DNA from: Trichormus_B sp936914905
GTDB lineage: Bacteria > Cyanobacteriota > Cyanobacteriia > Cyanobacteriales > Nostocaceae
DNA length: 64,000 bases
Reading direction: 5' to 3' (one strand)
NCBI RefSeq assembly: GCF_039871975.1
Contig: NZ_JBDPLL010000001.1
In this document: one piece after another, positions 18,967 through 29,099 of the stretch
How the letters are laid out: each line of letters opens with the position of its first letter
Position numbering within the stretch: position 1 is the stretch's first letter
Notes under the pieces: generated by a model
Database searches by the model: none
What the model was told of the DNA's origin: nothing
What the model saw: the letters and a program-made list of their open reading frames with translations, nothing else
Translations under genes and position numbers: made by a program

Positions 18967-19993
18967 GGAGAACGTAATATATTCAGTGGAATCTTTAGCG
19001 CAGCAATGGGCTAAAAAGTATTTACAAAGCCTCCATATTGCCAACAAAAATTAAGACAGTTCTGATCTGTATGCTTCATCTGAGATAACTTCCCCAGAAG
19101 GACGAGAGAAAACAGTTCAGGAAATCAGGAAATCTTTACGAAGTGTGAGCGCCAAAACCTGGAATAAAAGAGAGTGCTACTTTCATCTGAAATCAAACAG
19201 CATTGTATACACTTCAGTCTGATTAATCCGTGGGAGATTGTAGCAGATTCTTTTAATATCTATGAAAAAGTTCTCAATGTATACACCCAATCAATTGCAT
19301 GGAAATAATCTCAATTTGTAACGAAAATTATTGAAGAAGGGGATTCGTGTGATAAACAGATATTATTAGACTATACCAAGCAAGTGACTCCTAGCCACGT
19401 GTTTACTTTAATTGGTGCAGAGATAAGTGCAACTAGAACAAAGTATACAAATGATGACCCTACAGTGATTGGTTTTGTCAGTATTCAGTTTCATTCAATT
19501 ACTAGAACCTATTGAGTAATTATTGATTACTTCATACTTTAACGTCATTGATGATCATTTATATATGCCACTGCAACTTGCCTATGAGGTAGCAGCTAAA
19601 CATAACTATAATTCTTCGGTTTTATCCGCAGTGCAAAACCTGTTACTAGTTAGTACACAAACTGCCAAAAATATTTGTCAAAGGGTGACTTAATTATTCC
19701 CAGCTTACAGTTCCATATCTGGGATGTTGAGTGACCCAGTGGTGAAACGTGCTAGTATCCGGGATGTGGAGATGTTCCAAGTATACCTGTGGGTATGTGC
19801 TTTAGAAGCAAGCATTGCTGCTATTCAACAAGAATTATTTACTCTGTATGTGATGCTTTATCCCACATTAAAAGTGCAGATGTATTTGCTAAGATATGAA
19901 ATAAGCGAGCACTTGACTCCTAAACAAAGTAACACCTTAATGCCTTATTTTCAGGCATTATTGCAAATGTTATCTTCAGAGATCCTGTACTAG
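18967..19993 (+). pseudogene. Unrecognised protein of about 340 residues, decayed
   Basis: The start reads MENVIYSVESLAQQWAKKYL, followed after stops and frame changes by SPEGREKTVQEIRKSLRSVS, VTPSHVFTLIGAEISATRTK, LAYEVAAKHNYNSSVLSAVQ and, from about 19724, LSDPVVKRASIRDVEMFQVY to QALLQMLSSEILY-stop. The coherent order suggests one gene with roughly five lesions. It ends about 80 bp before rpiA. No family recognised. Confidence 0.45.
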
Positions 19994-20111
19994 TCATTTT
20001 GAAAAAACTAAGAAAAGTGCAACATAATTTATCTTCAGCTTCGTATTTTCAACTGTTGCGAATATAGTATAGTTGGCTGTGAGAGTTTGTTCAATTTCCA
20101 GGAGTTTTGGA

Positions 20112-20822
20112 ATGTCCGTAGCAGCAGATCCCGTCAAACTGATGAAGCAAGAAGTTGGTAAAGCCGCCGCTGAAATAGTCAAATCAGGTTCAATTGTAGG
20201 ATTAGGAACAGGTTCAACTACAGCTTACACCATTCAGTATTTGGGTGATCGCCTCAAATCTGGTGAACTTAAAGATATTGTTGGTGTCCCCACATCATTT
20301 CAGTCAGAAGTTTTAGCCAAACAGTACGGCATTCCTCTCACCACTTTAGATGCTATTGATCATATTGATATTGCGATAGATGGTGCTGACGAAGTTGACC
20401 CCCACAAAAACTTGATTAAAGGTGGTGGTGCAGCACATACCCGCGAAAAAGTGGTAGATTATCTCGCAGCCCAATTTATTGTTGTAGTTGATAGTAGCAA
20501 ACTAGTGGACAGATTGGGTTCTAGTTTTGCTGTACCGGTGGAAGTGATCCCAATGGCACTTACCCCTGTCAGCAATGCGATTAAAGAACTAGGTGGTATA
20601 CCAGAGTTACGAATGGGTCTCAAAAAAGCAGGGCCTGTGATCACTGACCAAGGCAACATGGTCATAGATGTCAGATTTGATAACATAAGTGACCCTGTCA
20701 ATTTGGAAAAAACCCTGAATAATATTCCTGGTGTTTTGGAAAATGGTATTTTCGTCAACTGTGCTGATGTGGTTTTAATTGGTGAAGTGATTGACGGTAA
20801 ACCTGTTGTGCGGAGAATGTAG
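20112..20822 (+). CDS. rpiA: Ribose-5-phosphate isomerase A
   Basis: 236 residues from ATG 20112, chosen because CCAGGAG lies 7-8 bases upstream; an upstream in-frame ATG at 20073 would add 13 unlikely residues. Motifs are GLGTGSTTAYTI (phosphate loop), AIDGADEVDPHKNLIKGGGA with the catalytic Asp and Glu, HTREKVVDYLA, and a C-terminal GIFVNCADVVLIG. It interconverts ribulose-5-phosphate and ribose-5-phosphate in the Calvin cycle and oxidative pentose phosphate pathway. Intact, single-gene transcription likely, with a hairpin downstream. Confidence 0.97.
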   Translation: MSVAADPVKLMKQEVGKAAAEIVKSGSIVGLGTGSTTAYTIQYLGDRLKSGELKDIVGVPTSFQSEVLAKQYGIPLTTLDAIDHIDIAIDGADEVDPHKNLIKGGGAAHTREKVVDYLAAQFIVVVDSSKLVDRLGSSFAVPVEVIPMALTPVSNAIKELGGIPELRMGLKKAGPVITDQGNMVIDVRFDNISDPVNLEKTLNNIPGVLENGIFVNCADVVLIGEVIDGKPVVRRM

Positions 20823-20835
20823 TTAGAATTAGTAG

Positions 20836-20852
20836 GGTGGGCAATGCCCACC
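20836..20852 (+). terminator. Hairpin after rpiA (REP-like GGTGGGCA palindrome)
   Basis: GGTGGGCAATGCCCACC folds perfectly 14 bases after the rpiA stop. No T tract follows, so it may be a stabilising or REP-type element rather than a full terminator. A near copy is at 27693-27709 after mfd. Confidence 0.55.
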
Positions 20853-20880
20853 TGAAAAATTAAAAATTAGAATCTTAAAT

Positions 20881-22086
20881 ATGATGTTGTATAGAAGATT
20901 TAGACGCACAGAATTACAAATACCCGTATTTTCGTCCGGGGGAATGCGATGTCAATTTAAATGGCAAGAAGTGACACCAGAGAAAATTCCTCAATATAAT
21001 CAAGAAAACCTAGAGGCAGTAATTTGTCGTGCATTAGAAATAGGAATTACTCATATTGAAACTGCAAGAGGTTATGGAACTTCAGAAATCCAGTTGGGAA
21101 GAATTCTGCCTCAGTTTCCCCGTGAAAAGTTAATTGTCTAAACTAAAGTTTCTCCTGTTACAGATCCCCACGAATTTCGCCAGAACTTTGAAAAATCTTT
21201 GGCTTATCTCCAGTTAGATTCTGTTGATTTATTTGGTTTGCATGGAATTAATAATGCTGAAATTTGGGATCATAATACTGAAATTTGGGATCATAGTATT
21301 CCTGTAGGTGGTTGTTTAGAACTATTAAAATAGTTACAAGCTGAAGGAAAGATCAGATTTATTGGTCTTTCTACTCATGGTCCTACAGACTTAATTATAC
21401 AGGCAATTAATACCAATCAGGTCGACTATGTAAATTTACACTAGTACTACATTAATCAATGGAACTGATCTGCTATTGAAGCTGCTAACAAATTAGATAT
21501 GGGCATATTTATTATTATCCCGTCTAATAAAGGTGGATTATTATATCCACCATCGTAAAAATTAGTTAATTTATGTAGTCCATTGAGTCCGATGGTATTT
21601 AATAATTTATTTTCTTTAAGTCATCCCCAGGTGCATACTTTGAGTATTGTGGCAGCAAAACCAAGTGATTTTGATGAACATTTAAAAACCTTAAACTTGT
21701 TAGATAAAAGCGGAGCAATTTTACACCCAATTCTTCAAAATTTAGAAAATGTAGCCATATAAATTTTAGGATAACATTGGGTTAACACCTGGGAACAAAA
21801 CTTACTAACTTGGGAAAAAACACCAGTAAAACTAAATATCCGTGTAATTTTGTGGTTGTTAAATTTAGCTTTATCCTATGACATGATGGAATATGGTAAA
21901 ATGCTCTATTACCTCTTAGGTAATGGTAATTCCAGGTTTCCTGACAATAAAGCTGATAACCTCAATGAATTCGATTTGCGAGAATGTCTTGTTAATAGTC
22001 CCCACTCTGAAAAAATACCGCAGATGTTGGCGAAAGCCCAGCACATATTAGGGGGTGCAGAGGTGAAGCGATTGTCGCAGACTTAA
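20881..22086 (+). pseudogene. Aldo/keto reductase (ferredoxin-domain type), in-frame stops only
   Basis: One continuous frame of 402 codons begins MMLYRRFRRTELQIPVFSSG and shows the aldo/keto reductase pattern: IGITHIETARGYGTSEIQLG, SLAYLQLDSVDLFGLHGINN, LQAEGKIRFIGLSTHG and a C-terminal region usual for the predicted oxidoreductases of this type. About seven stops interrupt it (for example after EKLIV, ELLK, YVNLH, NQWN, YPPS, NVAI, ILG) without any frameshift. All look like Gln or Trp codons changed by one transition. A 21-bp in-frame duplication sits at 21257-21298. Inactive unless stops are suppressed. Confidence 0.85.
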
Positions 22087-22596
22087 GGAATAGAAACTTA
22101 GTATATATAATATATACGATGATAAGATATCGGTAAAAAGTTTATTCAGCAGAAAATTATTATGGGATATCACAGTAATTTGCTTATTAACTTGGATGAG
22201 GCTAAATCTGCCAATAGTGCGCCACTATACAAGCTAAAAAAAGGATGGGAGCAGATAGCAAGCTACAAGCAGAATGGGAAAAGCTTATGTTTACCGCCAC
22301 GTTGTACAATAGCTCAGTAACTATACCGACAGTTTAAAAAGAGGATTTCCAGACGATGAAAACAGTATAGAGCGACAAGAGATAATTCAATTTGTGGCCA
22401 AAGCTGTCAACTTAGGCATGGATTTAGGGACTTCCAAATAAAAAATACAACAACATAAAAAATACAACAACATATTGGCTGTTTCAAATCAGCCGCAAAT
22501 ATTACATAATTGAGGACTCTAACAAGGAAAGATAATCGATAAAATAACTAACAATAATCTTTCACCAATTACCAATTACCAATTAGCAGTCACCAA
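22087..22596. other. Spacer with unrecognised gene debris
   Basis: A short frame from 22161 (MGYHSNLLINLDEAKSANSA) runs to a stop near 22318 with more debris behind; no family recognised. It contains a 17-bp tandem duplication at 22438-22471 and AATTACC-type heptamer filler near 22570. Confidence 0.4.
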
Positions 22597-23907
22597 TTAC
22601 CTATTCTTAGTTACTCTTGGGATAATTAATACCTTATCTACCCGGTTGCCATCCATATCCATAACTTCAAAATGCATACCATCCCATTCAAAATAATCTG
22701 CGGCTGCGGGAATACGCCCTAAATGGGTGATAATAAAACCGCCTAATGTTTGATAATTTCCTCTTTCTTCATTTTCCAATTCTTCGAGACCAAAAAGTTC
22801 CAAGAACTCTTCTACAGGTAACATTCCATCCACTAACCAAGAACCATCTTCCCGTTGTATAGCTTGTGGTTCTTCCTGTCCGGGTCCGGCGGGAACATCA
22901 CCGACGATTTCACTCATGATGTCATTTAAAGTTACTAAGCCTTGAATTACGCCGTATTCATCGACTACTAAGGCCATGTGAGTTACTGTTTGCTTGAATA
23001 ACTCCAAAACTTTTAAACCACGAGTGCTTTCCGGTACAAATACAGGCTGACGTAATTCTAGGGTTAAGTCTAAGGGTTCATTGCGTAAACTTCTAGCTAA
23101 TAAGTCCGTAACAGGGATGATTCCCAGGACGTTATCTAGTCCTTCTTGACAAACTGGATATCGAGAATAGGCGCTGTCCGCCATTTTTTGCCGGTTTTCT
23201 TCTGCGGGATCTTCTAAGTCTAACCAAACTATATCCGGTCTGGGTGTCATGAAAGCAGTTACAGGGCGATCACCTAACCGAAATACCCTTTCCACCATAT
23301 CCTGTTCTGCTTCCTCAAAAGTTCCCGCTTCCGTCCCTTGTTCTATTAAAATTTTTATTTCTTCTTCCGTAACTTGTGGTTCATCTGAAGGTGTAATTCC
23401 CAAAATTCGCAACACCGTTTCTGTAGAAGCACTTAATAAAAACACCACTGGGGAAGCTAAAGCAGCCAAAGCCCGCATGGGAATAGCGACAGTTGCTGCA
23501 ATTCGTTCAGGGTTGTTTAATGCTAACCGCTTAGGTACGAGTTCACCGACAATTAGGGAGAAATAGGTTATTAGTAATACAACTAAACTAAAAGCTATGG
23601 GTTGACTATAACGAGCTAAGAATGGAACTAGCTTAACATAGCCTTCTAGCCTTTGGGCAATGGTAGCACCACCAAATACACCATTGAGAATATTAATCAG
23701 TGTAATTCCAACCTGGACAATGGATAAAAAATGATTGGGAGATTCAGCTAGTTCTAATGCAGCCCTGGCATTGAGGTTGCCTTGATTAGCTAATTGCTGT
23801 AATCTAACCTTCCGTGCGGAGACTATAGCCATCTCGGACATCGAAAATACACCGTTGGCAAAGATTAGCACCAAAATAATGAGAATTTCAACACTGATGG
23901 AAGACAT
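22597..23907 (-). CDS. CNNM/CBS/CorC-type membrane protein (hemolysin-C family)
   Basis: 436 residues. The N-terminal CNNM (DUF21) domain has three or four membrane helices (ISVEILIILVLIFANGVF; FSLVVLLITYFSLIVGELVP; AALASPVVFLLSAS) with the motif GVFSMSEMAIVSARKVRL. Two CBS domains follow (FMTPRPDIVWLDL; HMALVVDEYGVIQGLVTL), then a CorC_HlyC domain (GSWLVDGMLPVEEFLELF; GFIITHLGRIP). The family is linked to Mg/Co efflux and is not a true hemolysin. Intact and monocistronic, divergent from mfd. Confidence 0.93.
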   Translation of the reverse strand: MSSISVEILIILVLIFANGVFSMSEMAIVSARKVRLQQLANQGNLNARAALELAESPNHFLSIVQVGITLINILNGVFGGATIAQRLEGYVKLVPFLARYSQPIAFSLVVLLITYFSLIVGELVPKRLALNNPERIAATVAIPMRALAALASPVVFLLSASTETVLRILGITPSDEPQVTEEEIKILIEQGTEAGTFEEAEQDMVERVFRLGDRPVTAFMTPRPDIVWLDLEDPAEENRQKMADSAYSRYPVCQEGLDNVLGIIPVTDLLARSLRNEPLDLTLELRQPVFVPESTRGLKVLELFKQTVTHMALVVDEYGVIQGLVTLNDIMSEIVGDVPAGPGQEEPQAIQREDGSWLVDGMLPVEEFLELFGLEELENEERGNYQTLGGFIITHLGRIPAAADYFEWDGMHFEVMDMDGNRVDKVLIIPRVTKNR

Positions 23908-24151
23908 TTTTAAAATTGCCGCTATAAAAAGCGAGCGAAGGTAGCTTGATTCTTAGTATCTAATGTAAAGGGAACAGAGAATAAGTAGGAGTTCAGGAGT
24001 CAGAAATCAGGAGTCAGGAGTCAGGAGGTAATACATTGTTTTCCCCACTACTCTCATCTTCCCCATATCCCTCATCTGGCTTCTAAAATGGTTATATAAC
24101 TACATCTAAAATTTTCTCACTTCTCAAGACTTCTAATTCTAGTATTAACTT

Positions 24152-27100
24152 ATGGCCTTTTCTTCTATTGTGCGTGCTTTGGGGCGATCACCTCTCACCG
24201 CAGAACTAATTACAAAACTCAAAAAGTACCAAGAATTGCGGTTAAATGGCATTTCCCGTTTACCCAAGGGTCTGGTAGCTTCAGCTTTAGCCAACAATGA
24301 GGGTAGGGATTTGTGCATGGTCTGTCCCACTCTCGAAGAAGCCGGACGGGTTTATGCCCAAATGGAAGCGATGGGATGGAAAACTGTGCATTTTTACCCT
24401 GCCGCAGAAGCTTCTCCCTATGAACCTTTTGACCCGGAAACTGAGTTAAGCTGGGGACAAATGCAGGTTTTAGCCGATTTGGTCAATGGTCAGTCGTCAG
24501 TCGTCAGTCGTCAGTTACCTAATAGCAATACGGCCATTATTGCTACTGTAGGGGCATTACAACCGCATTTACCACCTCTAGAGGTATTTAAATCTTTTTG
24601 TCTGTCTTTAAACAAGGGTCTGGAATACGATTTAGATGACTTGAGTGAAAAAATTACCACTTTGGGCTATGAACGGGTGCCGTTGGTGGAAACGGAAGGA
24701 CAATGGAGTAGACGGGGAGATATTGTGGATCTGTTTCCTGTTTCCTCGGAGTTACCAGTGAGGTTGGAATGGTTTGGGGATGAAATCAAACAAATTCGGG
24801 AATTTGATCCCGCCACTCAACGTTCTGCTTTAGATAAAGTTGAACAAATATTTCTTACCCCAACAAGTTTTTCACCGATTGTTTTGGCAGCACTGAAACA
24901 GAGTTCTGAGTTTCGTTTGTTGAGTGCTGAGTTAAATTCTGATGTAGATGATTTGGAAAATTCAGGACTGGAGGGAAGCAGGCGTTTTCTAGGGTTAGCT
25001 TTTGCCCAGCCCGCCTCACTTTTAGATTATTTATCAGCAAATACCCTTATTGCGATTGATGAGCTAGAACAGTGTCATGCCCATAGCGATCACTGGGTAG
25101 AAAATGCGGATAGTCAGTGGAGACTCGGGACTGGGGAAGAATCTCAGCAAGTTCCCAAAATACATCGGACTTTTGATGAGTGTTTAGATGAAGCTGGAAA
25201 TTTTCAAAAGTTATATTTATCAGAACTAGCGGAAGAAAACAGTGGTACTAATTTAGCTAGTAGACCTTTACCTGTAACACCTCACCAGTTTGCCAAGTTA
25301 GCTGAGACAATTAGACAGGAACGCGACCGCAAGTTTGCAGTTTGGCTAATTTCTGCTCAACCTTCCCGTTCTGTTTCTCTACTCCAAGAACATGATTGTC
25401 CTGCCCAGTTTATCCCTAATCCCCATGATTATCAGGCGATTGGTAAACTACGAATAAATCATACGCCTATCGCACTCAAATATTCTGGTTTAGCAGAATT
25501 AGAAGGTTTCATTTTACCTTCTTTCCGTCTTGTTATTGTTACCGACCGCGAATTTTACGGACAACATTCCTTAGCGAATTTTGGTTATGTCCGCAAACGT
25601 CGCAAAGCTATATCTAAACAAGTTGATCCCAATAAATTACGACCAGGAGATTTTGTTGTTCATCGTAGTCACGGCATTGGTAAATTTCTCCAATTAGAAA
25701 GTTTAACAATTAATAATGAAACCCGTGATTATTTAGTTATTCAATATGCTGATGGTTTATTGAAGGTTGCTGCTGATAAAGTTGGTTCTCTATCTCGGTT
25801 TAGAACCAGTGGAGATCAAACACCCGCACTACATAAAATGACGGGTAAAGCTTGGGATAATACCAAGAACAAAGTCCGTAAGGCGATTAAGAAGTTAGCA
25901 GTAGATTTGTTAAAGTTGTATGCTGCGAGATCGCAACAACAAGGGTTTGCTTATCCCGCAGATATGCCTTGGCAGGAAGAAATGGAAGATTCTTTTCCAT
26001 ACCAACCTACCACAGATCAGCTAAAAGCGGTGCAAGATGTGAAACGGGATATGGAAAGTGAAAGACCGATGGATCGGTTAGTTTGTGGTGATGTGGGTTT
26101 TGGTAAAACTGAAGTTGCAATTCGGGCTATTTTCAAAGCTGTCACCGCAGGTAAACAAGTCGCACTTTTAGCACCAACAACTATTTTGACCCAACAACAT
26201 TATCACACAATAAAAGAACGTTTTTCACCTTATCCTGTCAATGTCGGTTTACTCAATCGTTTTCGTAGTGCGGAAGAAAAGCGCAATATTCAAAAGCGTC
26301 TGGCTACTGGAGAATTAGATATTATTGTAGGGACACATCAATTACTAGGTAAAGGTGTACAATTTCAAGATCTGGGACTGTTGGTAATTGATGAGGAACA
26401 AAGATTTGGTGTGAATCAAAAGGAAAAAATCAAAAGCCTGAAAACTCAAGTTGATGTTTTAACTCTTTCTGCGACTCCCATTCCCAGAACTTTGTATATG
26501 TCTTTATCTGGGATTCGGGAAATGAGTTTAATTACCACACCACCTCCCACGAGAAGACCAATTCAAACCCATCTTGCACCTTTAAACCCGGAAATTGTCA
26601 GAAGTGCAATTCGGCAAGAATTAGATAGAGGAGGGCAGGTTTTTTATGTAGTTCCGCGAGTAGAGGGAATTGAAGAAACAACTGCGAATTTGCGAGAAAT
26701 GATACCGGGGGGAAGATTTGCGATCGCACACGGTCAAATGGAAGAAAGTGAGTTAGAATCAACCATGCTCACCTTCGGAAATAATGACGCTGATATCCTA
26801 GTTTGCACAACAATCATTGAATCCGGTTTAGATATTCCGCGAGTTAACACAATTTTAATTGAAGATGCTCACCGTTTTGGTTTAGCTCAATTATATCAAT
26901 TACGTGGTCGTGTGGGACGTGCAGGAATACAAGCTCACGCATGGTTATTTTATCATAAACAGAGTAAATTATCTGATGCAGCCAGACTAAGATTAAGAGC
27001 AATTCAAGAATTTACCCAACTCGGCTCTGGATATCAATTAGCAATGCGAGATATGGAAATTCGTGGTGTGGGTAACTTGTTAGGTGCAGAACAATCAGGT

Positions 27101-27652
27101 CAAATGGATGCAATCGGATTTGATTTGTACATGGAAATGTTAGAGGAAGCAATTCGAGAAATTAGAGGTCAAGAAATACCCAAAGTTGATGATACCCAAA
27201 TTGACCTTAATCTCACCGCGTTTATTCCTTCCACTTACATTACCGATATTGACCAAAAAATGAGTGCTTATCGTGCAGTAGCAACTGCAAAATCCAAAGA
27301 ACAATTAAAATCCATTGCCGCAGAATGGACTGATAGATATGGCACTATACCAGTTCCAGCAAATCAACTTTTGCGAGTCATGGAATTAAAACAATTAGCG
27401 AAAAATATAGGATTTAGCCGCATTAAACCTGAGAACAAACAGCATATTGTGTTAGAAACACCAATGGAAGAACCAGCTTGGAATTTGTTAGCAGAGAATT
27501 TGACTGAAACTATGCGAAATCGCTTTGTTTATTCCACTGGAAAGGTGACAGCAAGAGGTTTAGGTGTGTTTACAGCCGAACAACAATTGCAAACTTTAAT
27601 AGATGCTTTCGGAAAAATGCAAGGTGCTATTCCTGAAGCAGTTTTAGTTTGA
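24152..27652 (+). CDS. mfd: Transcription-repair coupling factor
   Basis: 1166 residues, full length. The UvrB-like N-terminus is followed by the RNA-polymerase-interacting domain (DPNKLRPGDFVVHRSHGIGK, about residue 490). The RecG-like motor has Walker A CGDVGFGKTEVAIRA, LAPTTILTQQH, LLVIDEEQRFGV, LSATPIPRTLYMSLSGIR, VCTTIIESGLDIPRVNT and QLRGRVGRAG, and the C-terminal TRCF domain. Mfd removes stalled RNA polymerase and recruits UvrA for transcription-coupled repair. An insertion VNGQSSVVSRQLPNSN (about residues 110-125) is encoded by a heptamer repeat (24491-24514). Confidence 0.97.
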   Translation: MAFSSIVRALGRSPLTAELITKLKKYQELRLNGISRLPKGLVASALANNEGRDLCMVCPTLEEAGRVYAQMEAMGWKTVHFYPAAEASPYEPFDPETELSWGQMQVLADLVNGQSSVVSRQLPNSNTAIIATVGALQPHLPPLEVFKSFCLSLNKGLEYDLDDLSEKITTLGYERVPLVETEGQWSRRGDIVDLFPVSSELPVRLEWFGDEIKQIREFDPATQRSALDKVEQIFLTPTSFSPIVLAALKQSSEFRLLSAELNSDVDDLENSGLEGSRRFLGLAFAQPASLLDYLSANTLIAIDELEQCHAHSDHWVENADSQWRLGTGEESQQVPKIHRTFDECLDEAGNFQKLYLSELAEENSGTNLASRPLPVTPHQFAKLAETIRQERDRKFAVWLISAQPSRSVSLLQEHDCPAQFIPNPHDYQAIGKLRINHTPIALKYSGLAELEGFILPSFRLVIVTDREFYGQHSLANFGYVRKRRKAISKQVDPNKLRPGDFVVHRSHGIGKFLQLESLTINNETRDYLVIQYADGLLKVAADKVGSLSRFRTSGDQTPALHKMTGKAWDNTKNKVRKAIKKLAVDLLKLYAARSQQQGFAYPADMPWQEEMEDSFPYQPTTDQLKAVQDVKRDMESERPMDRLVCGDVGFGKTEVAIRAIFKAVTAGKQVALLAPTTILTQQHYHTIKERFSPYPVNVGLLNRFRSAEEKRNIQKRLATGELDIIVGTHQLLGKGVQFQDLGLLVIDEEQRFGVNQKEKIKSLKTQVDVLTLSATPIPRTLYMSLSGIREMSLITTPPPTRRPIQTHLAPLNPEIVRSAIRQELDRGGQVFYVVPRVEGIEETTANLREMIPGGRFAIAHGQMEESELESTMLTFGNNDADILVCTTIIESGLDIPRVNTILIEDAHRFGLAQLYQLRGRVGRAGIQAHAWLFYHKQSKLSDAARLRLRAIQEFTQLGSGYQLAMRDMEIRGVGNLLGAEQSGQMDAIGFDLYMEMLEEAIREIRGQEIPKVDDTQIDLNLTAFIPSTYITDIDQKMSAYRAVATAKSKEQLKSIAAEWTDRYGTIPVPANQLLRVMELKQLAKNIGFSRIKPENKQHIVLETPMEEPAWNLLAENLTETMRNRFVYSTGKVTARGLGVFTAEQQLQTLIDAFGKMQGAIPEAVLV
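24491..24514 (+). repeat. CAGTCGT heptamer repeat within mfd
   Basis: Three full CAGTCGT units plus CAG, in frame, encoding QSSVVSRQ. It lies in a variable loop of the N-terminal domain and keeps the frame. Confidence 0.9.
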
Positions 27653-27785
27653 TTAATGGATTGATTCATCTCACACAGAGAACGCAAAGTAGGATGGGCA
27701 ATGCCCATCTTAAAAGAACCGCTGACTGTTAACAGTAGGTGCAACTAGTGGCAGCACTATTATCAGCAGCACTATTATCAGCGGA

Positions 27786-28057
27786 GTATTGCAAGTCATC
27801 TTGAATGTTTTGGAATCCAAAATCGATGTTGATGCCGCCGTATCCCTCCTATGCATACATTACCAGTAGCTACCCGATGAGTTGCGTACAGATGCATGGA
27901 GTTTAGATGCAACCTTGCAAGACTTATACCTTCAGGGACATAAAATCAAAGAAACTGCAACCTTAGGGTAATATTAATGCGAATCGCTGTTACAGAAAAT
28001 GGTAATTTAGAAGGAGCAGCAGATCCCCGTGGTGATGGCTATTCGAGAAGTTATTAA
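27786..28057 (+). pseudogene. Gamma-glutamyltransferase C-terminal remnant
   Basis: The pieces VLQVILNVLESKIDVDAAVS, LPDELRTDAWSLDATLQDLY, LQGHKIKETATLG and a final IAVTENGNLEGAADPRGDGY match the last ~90 residues of GGT (family end G-x-x-E-G-A-A-D-P-R). The gene's 5' part, with the catalytic Thr, is absent. A TAG after HYQ and a TAA after TLG plus a frame change show decay. A 15-bp tandem duplication is just upstream (27751-27780). Confidence 0.75.
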
Positions 28058-28074
28058 TTCTGCACAGTTCACTC

Positions 28075-28330
28075 TGCCAAATTACTGCTAAACTCATTTG
28101 CCCGTGCGCTAGGAACTAAACTCCAGAATGTTTTCAAGAGTTTCTGATAAGTTCCCCAGCGCTTAGAACCACCTGGTATTTGATAATCTAGGACTGAAAA
28201 TTGAGGAAACGCCGTGTAAGGCCGCTAAGGTTGACCGCGTGCAGTTTGCAAATGCAAAATTTTCTCTCCACCGCTGCTAGACTTAGATAACCAGCACATT
28301 TGTTGATGCAGGGTAAACTCCTTAGGGTTT
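28075..28330 (-). pseudogene. Unrecognised gene remnant
   Basis: The reverse strand keeps a protein-like frame, FTLHQQMCWLSKSSSGGEKI, a stop, RPYTAFPQFSVLDYQIPGGS and YQKLLKTFWSLVPSARANEF ending at a TGA. It reads as the C-terminal ~80 residues of an aromatic-rich protein. No family recognised; no start is visible. Confidence 0.35.
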
Positions 28331-29099
28331 AGCCTATATTAGGCTATATTGCATAATAACAGGCTGTTGTTAATACCTGCCTCAATCTTGTGAGGTAACT
28401 TATAGCCTAAAAGATCAGACTAGGGGAATTTTAGATTATTAAACTCAGGTAAATTTCTGAAGAAGATAGACTCCTATATGCGGTTTTCCGCAAGATAAGA
28501 AAATAAACACAGAACACAAAAGATTGTTCTCAAAATGCTTTCTTTCAGTACAATATTTTTTTAATGTTATCTATGCTTTCTATAATTGTATGTAGCCATA
28601 AGTACGATTTTAGAAAATAACTGCAAATTAAGCTATTAGTTTTTCTAGTCACATATATAAGCCAATGAATATCTATTAATTAGGGCTGGCTGAAAAAATT
28701 TTTTGTGCTGGAGTAGGCTGTAACATTTATCACTACAACTATTTAAACCATGTAAATTTACTGAAGAATTGTATTACTGCATTAGTGATCGCACCATTTA
28801 GAGAATGTTTAAAAAGTCCTTAGTGATGTATCAAAAACTTTTAGATCCCCCTAAGTCCCCCTTTATTAAGGGTATTAAGGGGGACTTTGATTCCAGTTCC
28901 TTATCTGTGGGACATATTTCTGCTTATTTACAAAAGGTATGCTACTGAGTGTCCCAAAAAATAGCTGAAAGTTTTATCAGTCAATTTTCTGTTGCTGATT
29001 GTTTTCAGATTGCTATTTCCTGTATTGATACAATTCTCAAAAATTTTATCAATACAGCATAAATCTAAAAAGCTATGCTAGATATGCTTTTAAGCTTTG
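28331..29099. other. Long spacer without a gene
   Basis: About 770 bases of AT-rich sequence. Contains the filler CCCCCTAAGTCCCCCTT / AAGGGGGACTT as an inverted pair near 28849-28890 and a TAGCCTATATTAGGCTATATT duplication near 28339. No product recognised. Confidence 0.45.

Noticed and set aside
27693..27709. Terminator for mfd (GATGGGCAATGCCCATC)
   Set aside because: Folds well but lacks a T tract and recurs after rpiA, so treated as a REP-like repeat.
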